From: Rhodalgimonas zhirmunskyi
GTDB taxonomy: Bacteria; Pseudomonadota; Alphaproteobacteria; Rhodobacterales; Rhodobacteraceae
Reading direction: 5' to 3'
Assembly: GCA_030848925.1 (NCBI GenBank)
Contig: JANFFA010000001.1
Span: forward strand, 1,240,001-1,304,000
DNA: 64,000 nt
In this document: piece by piece, positions 1 to 8,515 of the stretch
How the letters are laid out: each line of letters opens with the position of its first letter
How positions within the stretch are numbered: the first letter of the stretch is position 1
Made by a program: the position numbers and the translations under genes
The notes under the pieces: generated by a model
The model's input: only the letters and a program-made list of their open reading frames with translations
Database searches by the model: none
What the model was told of the DNA's origin: nothing

Positions 1-214
1 CTTGCAGCAGCTCGATCTTGGGCGGCGGTCGTTTTGGCCCGCCTGTGCGCCGCGCCGCCATATAGGCGAACTCGAACCGCGCCACGCGCAGACCCCGCGC
101 GCCGCAGCCTTGCGCCACGGCCTCCATAAACGGCGTGTCCATCGCCGCCCCTGCCCCGTGGGCCAGAAGCAATGTCGGGCCGGGGTTGTCTTCTCCGGTG
201 ATCAGGACGTGCAT
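1..214 (-). CDS. Alpha/beta-hydrolase family protein (3' part cut by window start)
   Basis: The first 71 residues are present; the rest lies before the window. The reading frame opens MHVLITGEDNPGPTLLLAHG, and LLLAHGAGAAMDTPFM matches the oxyanion-hole strand of the KANL3/Tex30-like alpha/beta hydrolases, a family of small cytoplasmic hydrolases of mostly unknown substrate. The nucleophile serine lies outside the window. It sits downstream of, and in the same direction as, the NDUFS4-like gene but is separated from it by a strong terminator, so it is probably transcribed separately. Family assignment rests on the N-terminal motif only. Confidence 0.6.
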   Translation of the reverse strand, partial: MHVLITGEDNPGPTLLLAHGAGAAMDTPFMEAVAQGCGARGLRVARFEFAYMAARRTGGPKRPPPKIELLQ

Positions 215-234
215 TGCCGGGGTCGCCCTCGCAT

Positions 235-266
235 AAAAGAAAAAGCGCGCCTGCAAGAGGCGCGCT
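235..266 (-). terminator. Rho-independent terminator of the NDUFS4-like gene
   Basis: A perfect 9-bp stem (AGCGCGCCT at 244-252 with AGGCGCGCT at 258-266) and a 5-base loop are followed, on the minus strand, by a run of mostly T (the A-rich stretch 235-244). It lies 30 bases past the stop of the minus-strand gene at 296-607. Confidence 0.85.
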
Positions 267-295
267 GCATGATGTCAGATCGCCCGGATATCCGC

Positions 296-607
296 TTAGT
301 GCGACCAAGGCTCGCGCCGGTTGGTGGCGAAATTCTCGCCATAGCCGCCGGGGCGAATGTTGGGCTTGCGCTTGTGCGGCTCGGTCACGACGGCGTCGAG
401 GCCGTTTTCGCGGGCATATTCGATCGCCGCTTCCTTGGTGGGAAATCGCAGACGGACCTGCGCCTGCGTGTCGGAGGAGGAGGTCCAGCCCATCAGCGGA
501 TCAATTTCACGCGCGCTTTCCGGCACGAAATCAAGGATCCAGTCACGGGTCTTGGCCATGCCCGAGGACATTGCCGTTTTCGCAGGTCGATAAATGCGCG
601 CCGTCAT
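296..607 (-). CDS. NDUFS4-like accessory subunit of complex I
   Basis: This 103-residue protein belongs to the ETC complex I conserved-region family, the bacterial counterpart of mitochondrial NDUFS4 (18 kDa/AQDQ subunit), found in alphaproteobacterial NADH:quinone oxidoreductase. Typical features are the start [16 protein letters not shown], the W-x-L-x-F segment near residue 25, the [16 protein letters not shown] core near residue 40 and the C-terminal [17 protein letters not shown]. Length fits the bacterial family. It is monocistronic, with a long upstream gap and its own terminator. The role in assembly or stability of the NADH-oxidising arm is inferred from the family. Confidence 0.9.
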   Translation of the reverse strand: MTARIYRPAKTAMSSGMAKTRDWILDFVPESAREIDPLMGWTSSSDTQAQVRLRFPTKEAAIEYARENGLDAVVTEPHKRKPNIRPGGYGENFATNRREPWSH

Positions 608-675
608 GTTCGATGCTCCTTTGACGCCCTTGGTTTAGCGCGGCGCGACGCCCGCGCCAAGGCAGAAATCACTGC

Positions 676-711
676 AATCGGGGCCAAATTCGGGGCCAAA
701 TTCGGGGCCGA
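676..711. repeat. Three tandem 12-bp repeats
   Basis: The unit ATTCGGGGCCAA occurs three times head to tail (676-687 AATCGGGGCCAA, 688-699 exact, 700-711 ending CGA) in the upstream region of the NDUFS4-like gene. The function is unknown; it could be slippage or a repeated protein-binding site. Confidence 0.7.
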
Positions 712-731
712 TACCGGGGATACAAGCGGCG

Positions 732-790
732 TTGGTTGCCTCCACCCGCGGGGAGCGAGGGGTGGGTGCACTGCAGGAAGGGGCAACCAA
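732..790. other. Strong imperfect hairpin in the 608-888 intergenic region
   Basis: TTGGTTGCC (732-740) pairs with GGCAACCAA (782-790), and inside it CCACCC (742-747) pairs with GGGTGG (760-765), leaving an asymmetric internal segment at 766-781. It has no adjacent T-run, so it is not a plain terminator. It lies between the end of the protease gene and the start of the NDUFS4-like gene, both on the minus strand. It may be a small structured RNA, a 3'-end hairpin of the protease mRNA or a 5'-leader element; no known RNA family was recognised. Confidence 0.45.
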
Positions 791-888
791 GCCTGCTGCT
801 TGCCTGTTCAGCCTAGCAACGGGGCAAAGTGTGGCGCAACAATTTTTAATTTACCAACCGGTCAACATCGCATTCGTTGCGCGGCACG

Positions 889-2646
889 TCAGTAGCAGTT
901 GATCAGCACAGTGAACTCCGAGGCGGTCTTGGCCAATGCCACCGGGTCGATCGGCGCGCCGCTGGACGACAGGCGCGGCGTGACGCCGTTCTGGAACAGG
1001 AACAGCTTGGCCATTTCGCCACGAATGGCGAAGTTCACGTTCTGCGCGATATCGCCCGAGCGTTCGGCCAGTTCCTTGGCGTTCAGCTTGGACACCACCA
1101 CCCCAACAACCGCGCCGGTGCGGTCCACCACCGGGCCGCCAGAATTGCCGGGCTGGACGGGGGCGGAAATCTGCATCCGGGTGCCATCGCCGCGCAGCCC
1201 CTTGAGAGAGGACACCGCGCCGCGCGTCACGTTCAGTCCGCTGAGCAACCCGTTGAGCGGAAAGCCGATCACAGTCACATCGGAATTCAGCGCGGCGGGC
1301 ATCGGCGCGAAACTGGCGACCTCAACAACGCGGTTCTCCGGCAGTTGGATCAGGGCGAGATCCCACTCCGCGCTTTGGGCGATCAGCCGCGCCTCGGCGC
1401 TGCCCACCTTGAGCCGCGTGCAGCCCTCGACCACATGCGCATTGGTCAGAACATGCCCTGCTTGCGAGACGACAAAGCCGCTGCCCGTGGCCTTGGGTCC
1501 GGCGGGGGGTGTTTGCCTTGTAGCGGGGGCCGGCGCAGTGGCGACGCGCGGCGCAGGGGCGGCTGGCGTCAGCTTGTCCTCATCGGCCACCAGCGCCAGC
1601 GTCGCCTCGATACTCTGCGCAAGATAACCTTGTGGCTCGAACGCCAGTGACGGCGCATTGCCGCGCGCGATGCTGGCCGTGACCGCGCGAAACAGCGGCA
1701 GATCGCGGGATTCGGCCGAAACCAGCACCGATGACCACATTCCATCAATGAAATGCGAGCGCACGTAAAGCTGCCCGCCATTCGGCGTGATCACGGCGGT
1801 GACGGCGTAATTGGTCTTGCGCACGGTATAGGGCGCGCCGCGCCCGCCGCGCTCAAGGATGAACCGGTGGATACGCTCGGCCTGGCTTTCTGTCCCGCGT
1901 GCCAGCGACAGGCCAAGGGACGAGCGCGTGTGATCGAAATTGGCGAAACTGTCGGACGGCGCGCCATCTCGATAGGCACCGAACGGAAACAGATAAGACA
2001 TGCGCAAGGCGCTGTTATAGTGCAGTTTCCAACCGTCCCTCTCGAACAGTTCGAACACCTTGGCCGCCAGCATGGTCATATGCCAGTTCTGCGGCGGTGC
2101 ACTGAATTCGCGCCGCGCGTAGGATTCCATGGCGCGGTCACTGATCCGGCCCCAATCACCATCGAGCAGGCCGTTGTAATCGCCCTCGAACGCCAGCGCG
2201 AGTTGCAGGAACCGCTTTTCGGCCTGGCTAAGCCGCCGCGCATTGAAGGGCGCAAGCAGGTCGTCGGCGGGCTTTGAGGGTGCGGGCTGCGCCATACCCC
2301 CCGTCGCCGGGTAGCGCCCGACCAGCGCGACATAGCTTGCCCCGCTGGAACAAAGCGCATCGCCCGGCACCCGGCCGCGCGCCTTGAGAGACGCCAGCCG
2401 ATCCTCGGCCACGGTTTTCCAGACCACATCGCCGGTGATCGCGTACCAGCCATTGCGGCTTTGATAGATCACCGTATCGCGGTCCGACCAGCGCGCGCGC
2501 ACATCGGCAATCGCCTCGGCGATACTGGGCTTGGAGGCCAGAACGATCACGCATTTGCCATCCGGCACGTAGCCCCGCGCCAGCGCCGCCCCGCCCCAAA
2601 GTGCGACACCCAATATCACCGAAAGGAAGATACCGATCCAACGCAT
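889..2646 (-). CDS. Exported trypsin-like (S1C) serine protease with N-terminal sensor-like region
   Basis: This 585-residue secreted protease has a signal peptide at about 1-24, a cysteine-containing region to about 110, a peptidoglycan-binding-like helical segment around 137-180 (FLQLALAFEGDYNGLLDGDW), a proline/alanine linker at about 360-385 and a chymotrypsin-fold domain from 388 to the end. The catalytic triad is visible: His404 in TNAHVV, Asp429 in WDLAL and Ser502 in PGNSGGP. Unlike DegP/HtrA it has no C-terminal PDZ domain; the chain ends soon after the protease fold with a cysteine near the C-terminus. It likely acts in the periplasm or at the cell wall. The substrate is unknown. 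Confidence 0.85.
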   Translation of the reverse strand: MRWIGIFLSVILGVALWGGAALARGYVPDGKCVIVLASKPSIAEAIADVRARWSDRDTVIYQSRNGWYAITGDVVWKTVAEDRLASLKARGRVPGDALCSSGASYVALVGRYPATGGMAQPAPSKPADDLLAPFNARRLSQAEKRFLQLALAFEGDYNGLLDGDWGRISDRAMESYARREFSAPPQNWHMTMLAAKVFELFERDGWKLHYNSALRMSYLFPFGAYRDGAPSDSFANFDHTRSSLGLSLARGTESQAERIHRFILERGGRGAPYTVRKTNYAVTAVITPNGGQLYVRSHFIDGMWSSVLVSAESRDLPLFRAVTASIARGNAPSLAFEPQGYLAQSIEATLALVADEDKLTPAAPAPRVATAPAPATRQTPPAGPKATGSGFVVSQAGHVLTNAHVVEGCTRLKVGSAEARLIAQSAEWDLALIQLPENRVVEVASFAPMPAALNSDVTVIGFPLNGLLSGLNVTRGAVSSLKGLRGDGTRMQISAPVQPGNSGGPVVDRTGAVVGVVVSKLNAKELAERSGDIAQNVNFAIRGEMAKLFLFQNGVTPRLSSSGAPIDPVALAKTASEFTVLINCY

Positions 2647-2694
2647 TCAGCCGGCCCCCTGCCCTCTATCATCCCTGTTGATCAGGTGATTAGA

Positions 2695-3180
2695 TCACGG
2701 GCCGCCCGCTTCGCAAAGCCAATCCAACACTTCCTCGGCGTCATAAGACACGAGGAAGACGTCTTCGCTGTCGATGCCATAGCCGCTGACCACCTGCTGG
2801 AACAGGCGCATCGTCGCGTAGCCATCGACATCATTCACCAGAAACCCCCGCCGCGTTCCGACCCTCTCGGGCACCTTGCCCAGCGCATAGGCAAGGGCGC
2901 GCGCGAAATTCGCGCTGACCTGCGAGAAATCATGATCACGCATGTCCCATAATGTCGGCAGGTCCGGCCCCCCGTCCCGATCCATGTCGATCATGGCAAG
3001 CAGCGCCAGCAATTCACGCACACTCAGATGCCCTTCGCATCGCGCGAAATTCATCCGGTGCACGGGCTGTCCCTCGCCTCCCGAACTGGGCGTAACCTCG
3101 ACAAGCCAATAGGCGGCCTTGCCCTCGGCACCGGCGAACGGCACCTCGCGACTGACCTGTCGCGTTACAATGTCCGGCAT
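2695..3180 (-). CDS. Conserved hypothetical protein, 161 residues
   Basis: The start at 3180 (MPDIVTRQVSREV) is chosen because GGGAGGAG lies just upstream on the minus strand; a longer frame exists but would read into the uvrB promoter region. The protein has no signal peptide or membrane segment. It looks like a compact alpha/beta protein with SpoIIAA/STAS-like character (FARCEGHLSVRELLALLAMI, LWDMRDHDFS, and a late VFLVSYDAEEVLDWL), but this resemblance is weak and no family is claimed. It is divergent from uvrB and shares a 216-bp intergenic region with it. Confidence 0.65.
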   Translation of the reverse strand: MPDIVTRQVSREVPFAGAEGKAAYWLVEVTPSSGGEGQPVHRMNFARCEGHLSVRELLALLAMIDMDRDGGPDLPTLWDMRDHDFSQVSANFARALAYALGKVPERVGTRRGFLVNDVDGYATMRLFQQVVSGYGIDSEDVFLVSYDAEEVLDWLCEAGGP

Positions 3181-3396
3181 GCGAGCTCCTCCCCGCTTTG
3201 CGCAGCATACGCCTTGGAAAAGCGATGGGCGACACCGCGCCCTACAAGGATGCCAAATCAGAATGCACGCATTCGCCCCTGCTGACAACCTGATGTCAGC
3301 ATCCCTGCCCCGTTTGGCCCTTCCGTGACCGCTTGCCCCTTGAACCCGGGACACAAAAGAACAAATCTGGAACTGACCCGAAGAAAGACGCGCCCC

Positions 3397-5595
3397 ATGC
3401 CCTATGCCCATTCCGACAAGACCGAACCCTTGCTGCACGCACAGGCCGCGGATGTGAAAACCCGCGAAAAGCTGGAAGGCGGCAAGCAGATCGTCCTGCA
3501 TTCGGATTTCGAACCGGCGGGCGACCAGCCCACCGCCATCGCCGAACTGACCGAGGCCGTCAACGCTGGCGAGCGCAATCAGGTGCTGCTGGGCGCGACC
3601 GGCACGGGCAAGACCTTCACCATGGCCAAGGTGATCGAGGCCACCCAGCGCCCGGCCATCATCCTTGCCCCCAACAAGACGCTGGCGGCGCAATTATACG
3701 GCGAATTCAAGGGCTTCTTTCCCGACAACGCAGTCGAATATTTCGTCAGCTTCTACGATTATTACCAGCCCGAGGCCTATGTCGCGCGCTCGGACACCTA
3801 CATCGAGAAGGAATCCCAGATCAACGAACAGATCGACCGGATGCGCCACTCGGCCACGCGGGCGCTCTTGGAACGCGATGACGTGATTATCGTCGCCTCG
3901 GTCTCGTGCATCTATGGCATCGGCTCTGTCGAAACCTACGGCGCGATGACCCAGGACCTGATCACCGGCAAGGAATATGACCAGCGCGCCGTGATCTCGG
4001 ACCTCGTGGCGCAGCAATACCGGCGCAACGATCACGCCTTCCAGAGGGGCAGCTTCCGGGTGCGCGGCGATTCCCTCGAAATTTTCCCGGCCCACCTCGA
4101 AGATCGCGCATGGCGGCTGTCGTTCTTCGGGGAAGAGCTTGAGGCGATCACCGAATTCGACCCGCTCACCGGCGAAAAGACCGACACGATGGACCGCATC
4201 CGCGTCTATGCAAATTCGCACTACGTGACGCCCAAGCCGACGATGCAGCAGGCCATCCAAGGCATCAAGAAAGAGCTGCGCCAGCGGCTCGATCAACTGG
4301 TTGGCGAAGGCAAGCTGCTCGAGGCGCAGCGGCTGGAACAGCGCACCAATTTCGACCTTGAAATGCTCGAGGCGACCGGCGTCTGCAACGGGATCGAGAA
4401 CTATTCGCGCTACCTCACGGGGCGCGCCCCCGGTGAGCCGCCCCCCACCCTGTTCGAATTCATCCCCGACAACGCCATCGTGTTCGCCGATGAATCCCAT
4501 GTTTCCGTGCCCCAGATCGGCGGCATGTTCAAAGGCGACTACCGGCGCAAGTTTACGCTGGCGGAACACGGCTTCCGCCTGCCCTCCTGCATGGACAACC
4601 GCCCCCTCAAGTTCGAGGAATGGGATGCAATGCGGCCTCAGTCGGTGTTCGTGTCCGCCACCCCCGCGGCGTGGGAGATCGAACAGGCCGGCGGCGTTTT
4701 CACCGAACAGGTGATCCGCCCCACCGGCCTTCTCGACCCGATGATCGAAATCCGGCCCGTCGAGACACAGGTCGATGACCTTCTGGACGAGGTCCGCCGC
4801 ATGGCCGAACAGGGGTTCCGCACGCTGGTGACGACCCTGACCAAGCGCATGGCCGAGGACCTGACCGAATATCTGCACGAACAGGGCATCCGCGTGCGCT
4901 ACATGCACTCGGACATCGACACGCTGGAACGCATTGAAATCCTGCGGGATTTGCGGCTGGGCGCGTTCGATGTGCTGATCGGCATCAACCTTCTGCGCGA
5001 AGGGTTGGACATTCCCGAATGCGGGCTGGTGGCCATTCTGGACGCGGACAAAGAAGGCTTCCTGCGCTCGGAAACCTCGCTGATCCAGACGATCGGGCGC
5101 GCGGCGCGCAACGCCGATGGCCGGGTCATCATGTATGCCGACCGCATCACCGGCTCGATGGAGCGCGCGATGGGCGAAACCGACCGCCGCCGCGCCAAGC
5201 AGATCGCCTATAACGAGGAACACGGCATCACCCCCGCGACGGTGAAGAAGAACGTCGAGGATGTGCTGGCCGGTCTCTACAAGGGCGACACCGACATGTC
5301 GCGCGTCACCGCCAAGATCGACAAACCGCTGCACGGCGCCAATCTGGAAGCGGTTCTGGACGGGCTGCGTTCGGATATGCGCAAGGCCGCCGAGAACCTT
5401 GAGTTCGAAGAGGCCGCACGGTTGCGCGACGAGGTGAAACGTCTGGAAGCGGTCGATCTCGCCATCGCCGACGACCCGCTGGCGCGGCAATACGCAGTCG
5501 AGAAGGCCGCCGAGACAGCCGTAGGCTCACGCGGGCGCTCAACGGCTGGCCGGGCCGGGCAGCGTGGGGGGAATGTGAAGCGGAAGGGGCGGTGA
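3397..5595 (+). CDS. uvrB: Excinuclease ABC subunit B
   Basis: UvrB is the damage-verifying helicase-like subunit of nucleotide excision repair; it is loaded by UvrA and recruits UvrC. The 732-residue protein shows Walker A GATGTGKT at residues 66-73, the beta-hairpin region [20 protein letters not shown], the DESH Walker B motif, helicase motifs V/VI ([22 protein letters not shown]) and the C-terminal UvrC-interaction motif [15 protein letters not shown]. The ATG at 3397 ([10 protein letters not shown]) is preferred over an in-frame upstream ATG at 3325 because the extra 24 residues are not family-like. It appears monocistronic. A LexA box was not clearly seen upstream. Confidence 0.97.
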   Translation: MPYAHSDKTEPLLHAQAADVKTREKLEGGKQIVLHSDFEPAGDQPTAIAELTEAVNAGERNQVLLGATGTGKTFTMAKVIEATQRPAIILAPNKTLAAQLYGEFKGFFPDNAVEYFVSFYDYYQPEAYVARSDTYIEKESQINEQIDRMRHSATRALLERDDVIIVASVSCIYGIGSVETYGAMTQDLITGKEYDQRAVISDLVAQQYRRNDHAFQRGSFRVRGDSLEIFPAHLEDRAWRLSFFGEELEAITEFDPLTGEKTDTMDRIRVYANSHYVTPKPTMQQAIQGIKKELRQRLDQLVGEGKLLEAQRLEQRTNFDLEMLEATGVCNGIENYSRYLTGRAPGEPPPTLFEFIPDNAIVFADESHVSVPQIGGMFKGDYRRKFTLAEHGFRLPSCMDNRPLKFEEWDAMRPQSVFVSATPAAWEIEQAGGVFTEQVIRPTGLLDPMIEIRPVETQVDDLLDEVRRMAEQGFRTLVTTLTKRMAEDLTEYLHEQGIRVRYMHSDIDTLERIEILRDLRLGAFDVLIGINLLREGLDIPECGLVAILDADKEGFLRSETSLIQTIGRAARNADGRVIMYADRITGSMERAMGETDRRRAKQIAYNEEHGITPATVKKNVEDVLAGLYKGDTDMSRVTAKIDKPLHGANLEAVLDGLRSDMRKAAENLEFEEAARLRDEVKRLEAVDLAIADDPLARQYAVEKAAETAVGSRGRSTAGRAGQRGGNVKRKGR

Positions 5596-5850
5596 GCCCT
5601 GTCGGCATAGCATAATCGAAGACGATCAAGAGCCCTAAACACCCCTTGGCGCACGATCACGGGCAACAGCTCGGCATGACTTACAGAGGGCCCTAAGGTG
5701 GTGTGCGCGATTGCGCGATTGTTCTTCGCATGGCTCAATCTGAGAGTTTTAAAAATTAGTGCGGAAACATAAATTACTTCTAGCCTTCAATTTAATACAG
5801 CATTAATGATTCCCAAAAATACCGGAATAAAAAGCTCTACGAGGAAAGTA

Positions 5851-6219
5851 ATGCGCAAAATCTTTTGGACAATTCCTCTTTTTGTTGCTGCCTGTTCAGG
5901 GACAATTACGGGACAAGTGCGGGGTACAGGCGAAAAGGTACAGATCGAGTTCGAAGAACAACTGGATCATGTTCTGTACAAAGCTAGAATTGGAAACGAA
6001 TCTTTCGCGGGTAAAGCCATTCAAGATAGTTCCTCGACATCCATCGGGGCATGGATCGGCACCACGAGCACCAATAGCGTGACAGCTGTTATGTTGGGCG
6101 ACAAGGGAAGCTCGCTCACATGCCAATTGAAATACGCCGACTCAACCGGTTTGACGGCAGCGGGCGGTGTCGGCATCTGTCAGCATTCCGATGGGCGTGT
6201 TGTTGACGTTCTGTGGTAG
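5851..6219 (+). CDS. Small predicted lipoprotein in an AT-richer patch
   Basis: The start at 5851 (MRKIFWTIPLFVAAC) has a strong ribosome site GAGGAAAG two bases upstream and gives a 122-residue protein. The first 14 residues form a lipoprotein signal with lipobox FVAAC, lipidated at Cys15. The mature part is small, Gly/Ser/Thr-rich and beta-prone, with two further cysteines late in the chain (LTCQLKYAD and GVGICQHSD) that could form a disulfide. Codon use and the 150 bases upstream are clearly less GC-rich than the neighbours, suggesting recent acquisition. No function is recognised. Confidence 0.75.
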   Translation: MRKIFWTIPLFVAACSGTITGQVRGTGEKVQIEFEEQLDHVLYKARIGNESFAGKAIQDSSSTSIGAWIGTTSTNSVTAVMLGDKGSSLTCQLKYADSTGLTAAGGVGICQHSDGRVVDVLW

Positions 6220-6227
6220 AAACAATG

Positions 6228-6264
6228 GGGCCTCATGCACCTCAGGTTCTTGAGGCCCGTTTTA
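6228..6264 (+). terminator. Rho-independent terminator of the lipoprotein gene
   Basis: GGGCCTCA (6228-6235) pairs with TGAGGCCC (6251-6258) and is followed by GTTTTA. It begins 8 bases after the lipoprotein stop codon. Confidence 0.8.
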
Positions 6265-6303
6265 CCGGCCCTATCCCAAACGCACCGCCCGGCCCCGCCG
6301 GGC

Positions 6304-6331
6304 AGCGCCCGACCTCCCCCCGGAGGGCGCT
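6304..6331. other. Terminator-like hairpin in the 6265-6572 gap
   Basis: AGCGCCC (6304-6310) pairs with GGGCGCT (6325-6331), followed by TTAA. It has the look of a C/G-rich dispersed palindrome and may be a second terminator. The remainder of the 308-base gap to 6572 holds no convincing gene; a 168-codon minus-strand frame across it lacks protein-like composition. Confidence 0.45.
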
Positions 6332-6572
6332 TTAACACCGTTTCAAATCGCCAATCCCCTGCGCCTCTTCAAAGCCTCCGCCCCTCACAAGCCGCGCGAT
6401 GCGCCCTCCAGGTCGGGCGCGGCCCGGCTTGTGTTGCGCAAGCTCCGAGAGCGTCGCACCTTCGCGCAGGCCCCATGGCCCCCGTTGCACTCCGTCCTGA
6501 ACCTCCCTACCCTGCCCCGCAGGCACGCCGCATCGGCTCACCCATCCCATACCCCTTAGATGAGTCATCCCG

Positions 6573-7064
6573 ATGCCCAAGCCCGACACGTTCCAACAGC
6601 CCGACGACGCCGCCCGCGCCCTGATCCGCGCCTTGATTGACGGCGCGTCCGAGGCGGCGCTGGCGACCCTGCGCCCCGAAACGCAGACCCCCTCCGTCAC
6701 CCGCATCGCCATCGCCACCGGCCCTGACGGGGCGCCGATGTCGATGGTCTCAAGCCTCGCCCACCACACCGCCGCGCTTGAGGCGAACCCGGCCTGCGCG
6801 CTTCTGATCGCCGCGCCCGAGGACAAGGGCGACGCCATGAATCATGCCCGCCTCACCCTGCATTGCACGGCGCGCCTGATCCCCAATTACGCGCCCGAAC
6901 GTGCGGACCTGCGGGCGCATTTCCTTGAACAGCGCCCCAAATCGAAGCTTTACGTCGATTTCCCCGATTTCCGGTTTCTGACGTTCGAGATTGAAAACGG
7001 TCTGCTCAACGGCGGGTTCGGCAAGGCATATATCCTGACGCCCTCCGACATTCTTCGTCCCTAG
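6573..7064 (+). CDS. Pyridoxamine 5'-phosphate oxidase-like FMN-binding split-barrel protein (HugZ-like)
   Basis: A 163-residue protein with the split-barrel pattern of the PNPOx/HugZ superfamily: an N-terminal helix, then ALATLRPETQTPSVTRIAIA and a conserved segment SMVSSLAHHTAALEANPACALLI, in which the strand and the Ser-x-Leu-Ala-x-His are typical of heme-utilisation HugZ N-terminal domains. KSKLYVDFPDFRFLTFEI resembles the substrate-proximal segment. The family reduces or oxidises flavin substrates or degrades heme; the C-terminal DUF2470 domain of full HugZ is absent. It is followed by a convergent gene with a 3-base gap. Confidence 0.75.
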   Translation: MPKPDTFQQPDDAARALIRALIDGASEAALATLRPETQTPSVTRIAIATGPDGAPMSMVSSLAHHTAALEANPACALLIAAPEDKGDAMNHARLTLHCTARLIPNYAPERADLRAHFLEQRPKSKLYVDFPDFRFLTFEIENGLLNGGFGKAYILTPSDILRP

Positions 7065-7067
7065 GGC

Positions 7068-7883
7068 CTACTGCCCCAAACCCAGCTTTTCCAGATACGC
7101 CACGCTCTCCGGCACCCGTGAAAACTCGTTGATCTCCACGATCAGGTGCGGTGTGGCGTGCAGCGCGCTCAGCGCCTTGAAGATCGCGGGGAAATTGATC
7201 GTGCCCTCGCCCAAGACCCAGTGCCGGTCGGCGTAGCCATCGGCATCCTGCAAATGCACATGGCCCAGCATCTCGCCCGCGTCGGAAATGAACCGATCCA
7301 CCGGCGGCGCGCCCGCGCTGACATGCGCCCATTCGGCGTGGCCGGTGTCGACCGACAGGCGCAGGGCCGGACTATCCGCCGCCTCGACCACCGCGCGGCG
7401 CAGGGCCGGGTCCGTGTCCTTGATGTTTTCAAGCACCATCTCGACGCCCAAGCTTTCGGCCCGGGTAAACGCCGGGGCCAGCGTGTCGAGGATCGCGCCG
7501 ATGCTTTTCGCGCGGTCCTTCGGCCCATTGTCGAGGTTATGCGCATCCCACGGATCATAGGGGGAGTGCAGCACCATCTGGCGCGCAGAAAGCCGTTCGC
7601 ACACGTCCAGCGCAGCCTCAAGCCGCGCCTGCACCACGGCGCGCACTTCGCGGTCCTTCACGTCAAGATCGAACCCCGCGAAAGGGCCGTGAATGCCCAG
7701 CCGCCCGTGCCAGCCCGCAAGCTTGGCCTTGGCCATGTCGATGAACGGATCGGGATTGGCAAGGATATCGGCCAGGCAGAATTCGGGCAGTTCCAGATCG
7801 CGGTTCTTCTCGAACAGCCAATCACGGTGCCGGTCGAGATCCAGCACCGAAAGCTGTGCGCCGATCACGGGTAAATCCTTCAT
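7068..7883 (-). CDS. Xylose-isomerase-like TIM-barrel protein (sugar phosphate isomerase/epimerase family)
   Basis: The 271-residue protein has the AP-endonuclease-2/xylose-isomerase TIM-barrel layout. Candidate metal ligands are the Glu of VLENIKDTDP (about residue 150), the Asp and His of LSVDTGHAEW (about 180), the His of GHVHLQDADG and the terminal Glu of LIVEINEFS. The ribosome site is GGGAGGAGGGG upstream of ATG 7883. The substrate cannot be read from the sequence; family members isomerise or epimerise sugars and inositols. It is transcribed toward the convergent HugZ-like gene and appears to stand alone. Confidence 0.8.
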   Translation of the reverse strand: MKDLPVIGAQLSVLDLDRHRDWLFEKNRDLELPEFCLADILANPDPFIDMAKAKLAGWHGRLGIHGPFAGFDLDVKDREVRAVVQARLEAALDVCERLSARQMVLHSPYDPWDAHNLDNGPKDRAKSIGAILDTLAPAFTRAESLGVEMVLENIKDTDPALRRAVVEAADSPALRLSVDTGHAEWAHVSAGAPPVDRFISDAGEMLGHVHLQDADGYADRHWVLGEGTINFPAIFKALSALHATPHLIVEINEFSRVPESVAYLEKLGLGQ

Positions 7884-7964
7884 CGCCCCTCCTCCCGAAG
7901 TGCTTGCAAGTATGCCCGGGGGTCATCCTGCGCCGCGAGATCGTTACTGGCAATCCCACGCACG

Positions 7965-7997
7965 AAAAGACCCGGCCACCGTGTCCGGGGCCGGGTC
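7965..7997 (-). terminator. Rho-independent terminator of the cold-shock gene
   Basis: GGCCGGGTC at 7989-7997 pairs with GACCCGGCC at 7969-7977, and on the minus strand this is followed by TTTT (AAAA at 7965-7968). It is 38 bases beyond the stop of the cold-shock gene at 8036. Confidence 0.88.
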
Positions 7998-8035
7998 CTG
8001 TTCCATCCGCCGATCAAGCGATCAGCGCATCAGCC

Positions 8036-8242
8036 TCAGGCGAGGGCGATGTTCACTGCGCTCTCGCGGCCATCACGGCCAGCTTCGAGATCGTAGGTGA
8101 CTTTCTGGTCGTCGGCGAGGCCGGTGAGGCCCGAACGCTCGACAGCCGAGATGTGAACGAAAACGTCCTTGCCGCCCGACTCGGGTGCAATGAAGCCGTA
8201 ACCTTTGGTGGTGTTGAACCATTTCACAGTGCCGTTGGCCAT
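8036..8242 (-). CDS. Cold-shock domain protein, CspA family
   Basis: A 68-residue single cold-shock domain. RNP1 is KGYGFIAP and RNP2 is VFVHISAV, the two single-stranded nucleic acid binding motifs. It starts MANGTVKWFNTTKGYGFI, a standard CspA opening. It probably acts as an RNA chaperone in the cytoplasm. The upstream stretch 8243-8462 lacks other genes and is long enough for the structured leader that often controls such genes, although no thermosensor fold was modelled. The ribosome site AAAGGA precedes the ATG. Confidence 0.95.
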   Translation of the reverse strand: MANGTVKWFNTTKGYGFIAPESGGKDVFVHISAVERSGLTGLADDQKVTYDLEAGRDGRESAVNIALA

Positions 8243-8462
8243 CTGTGTATCCTTTCTGTTTCTCTTGCCGCTCGCACCATTGCAGCGGCCCGGCGTAACC
8301 GTGTCTGGGATCGAAGACTGCGTTGCCGGTTAGGGAAGACAGAAGATCGAGTAGAGGGTCGTGCGCGCTTGGAATATTGCAGATTCGAGAGATTCGGGCA
8401 ATGGGGTTTGCGCTCGGATCGCGGTTGAGGGGTCTATGCGACAACAGACTGGCAAACCCTTG

Positions 8463-8492
8463 CCTGCCGGGCGGCGTGCGCCCCCCGGCAGG
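8463..8492 (-). terminator. Hairpin terminator of the 2-oxoglutarate oxygenase gene
   Basis: CCTGCCGGG (8463-8471) and CCCGGCAGG (8484-8492) form a perfect 9-bp stem, 24 bases past the oxygenase stop. There is no long T-run after it on the minus strand, so efficiency is uncertain. Confidence 0.6.
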
Positions 8493-8515
8493 TGGTATCG
8501 GCCTGATTTCAAGGT

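Noticed and set aside
608-888. A tRNA or SRP RNA in the structured gap
   Set aside because: The TTGGTTGCC stem resembles an acceptor end, but there is no anticodon arm, T-loop TTCGANTC or SRP GGAAG-core.
3694-5490. A 598-codon open frame antisense to uvrB
   Set aside because: It is the reverse complement of a clear UvrB gene; high-GC genes generate long open antisense frames and its composition is not protein-like.
6332-6838. A 168-codon minus-strand frame overlapping the HugZ-like gene
   Set aside because: It is antisense to a supported gene, has no ribosome site and no domain-like composition.
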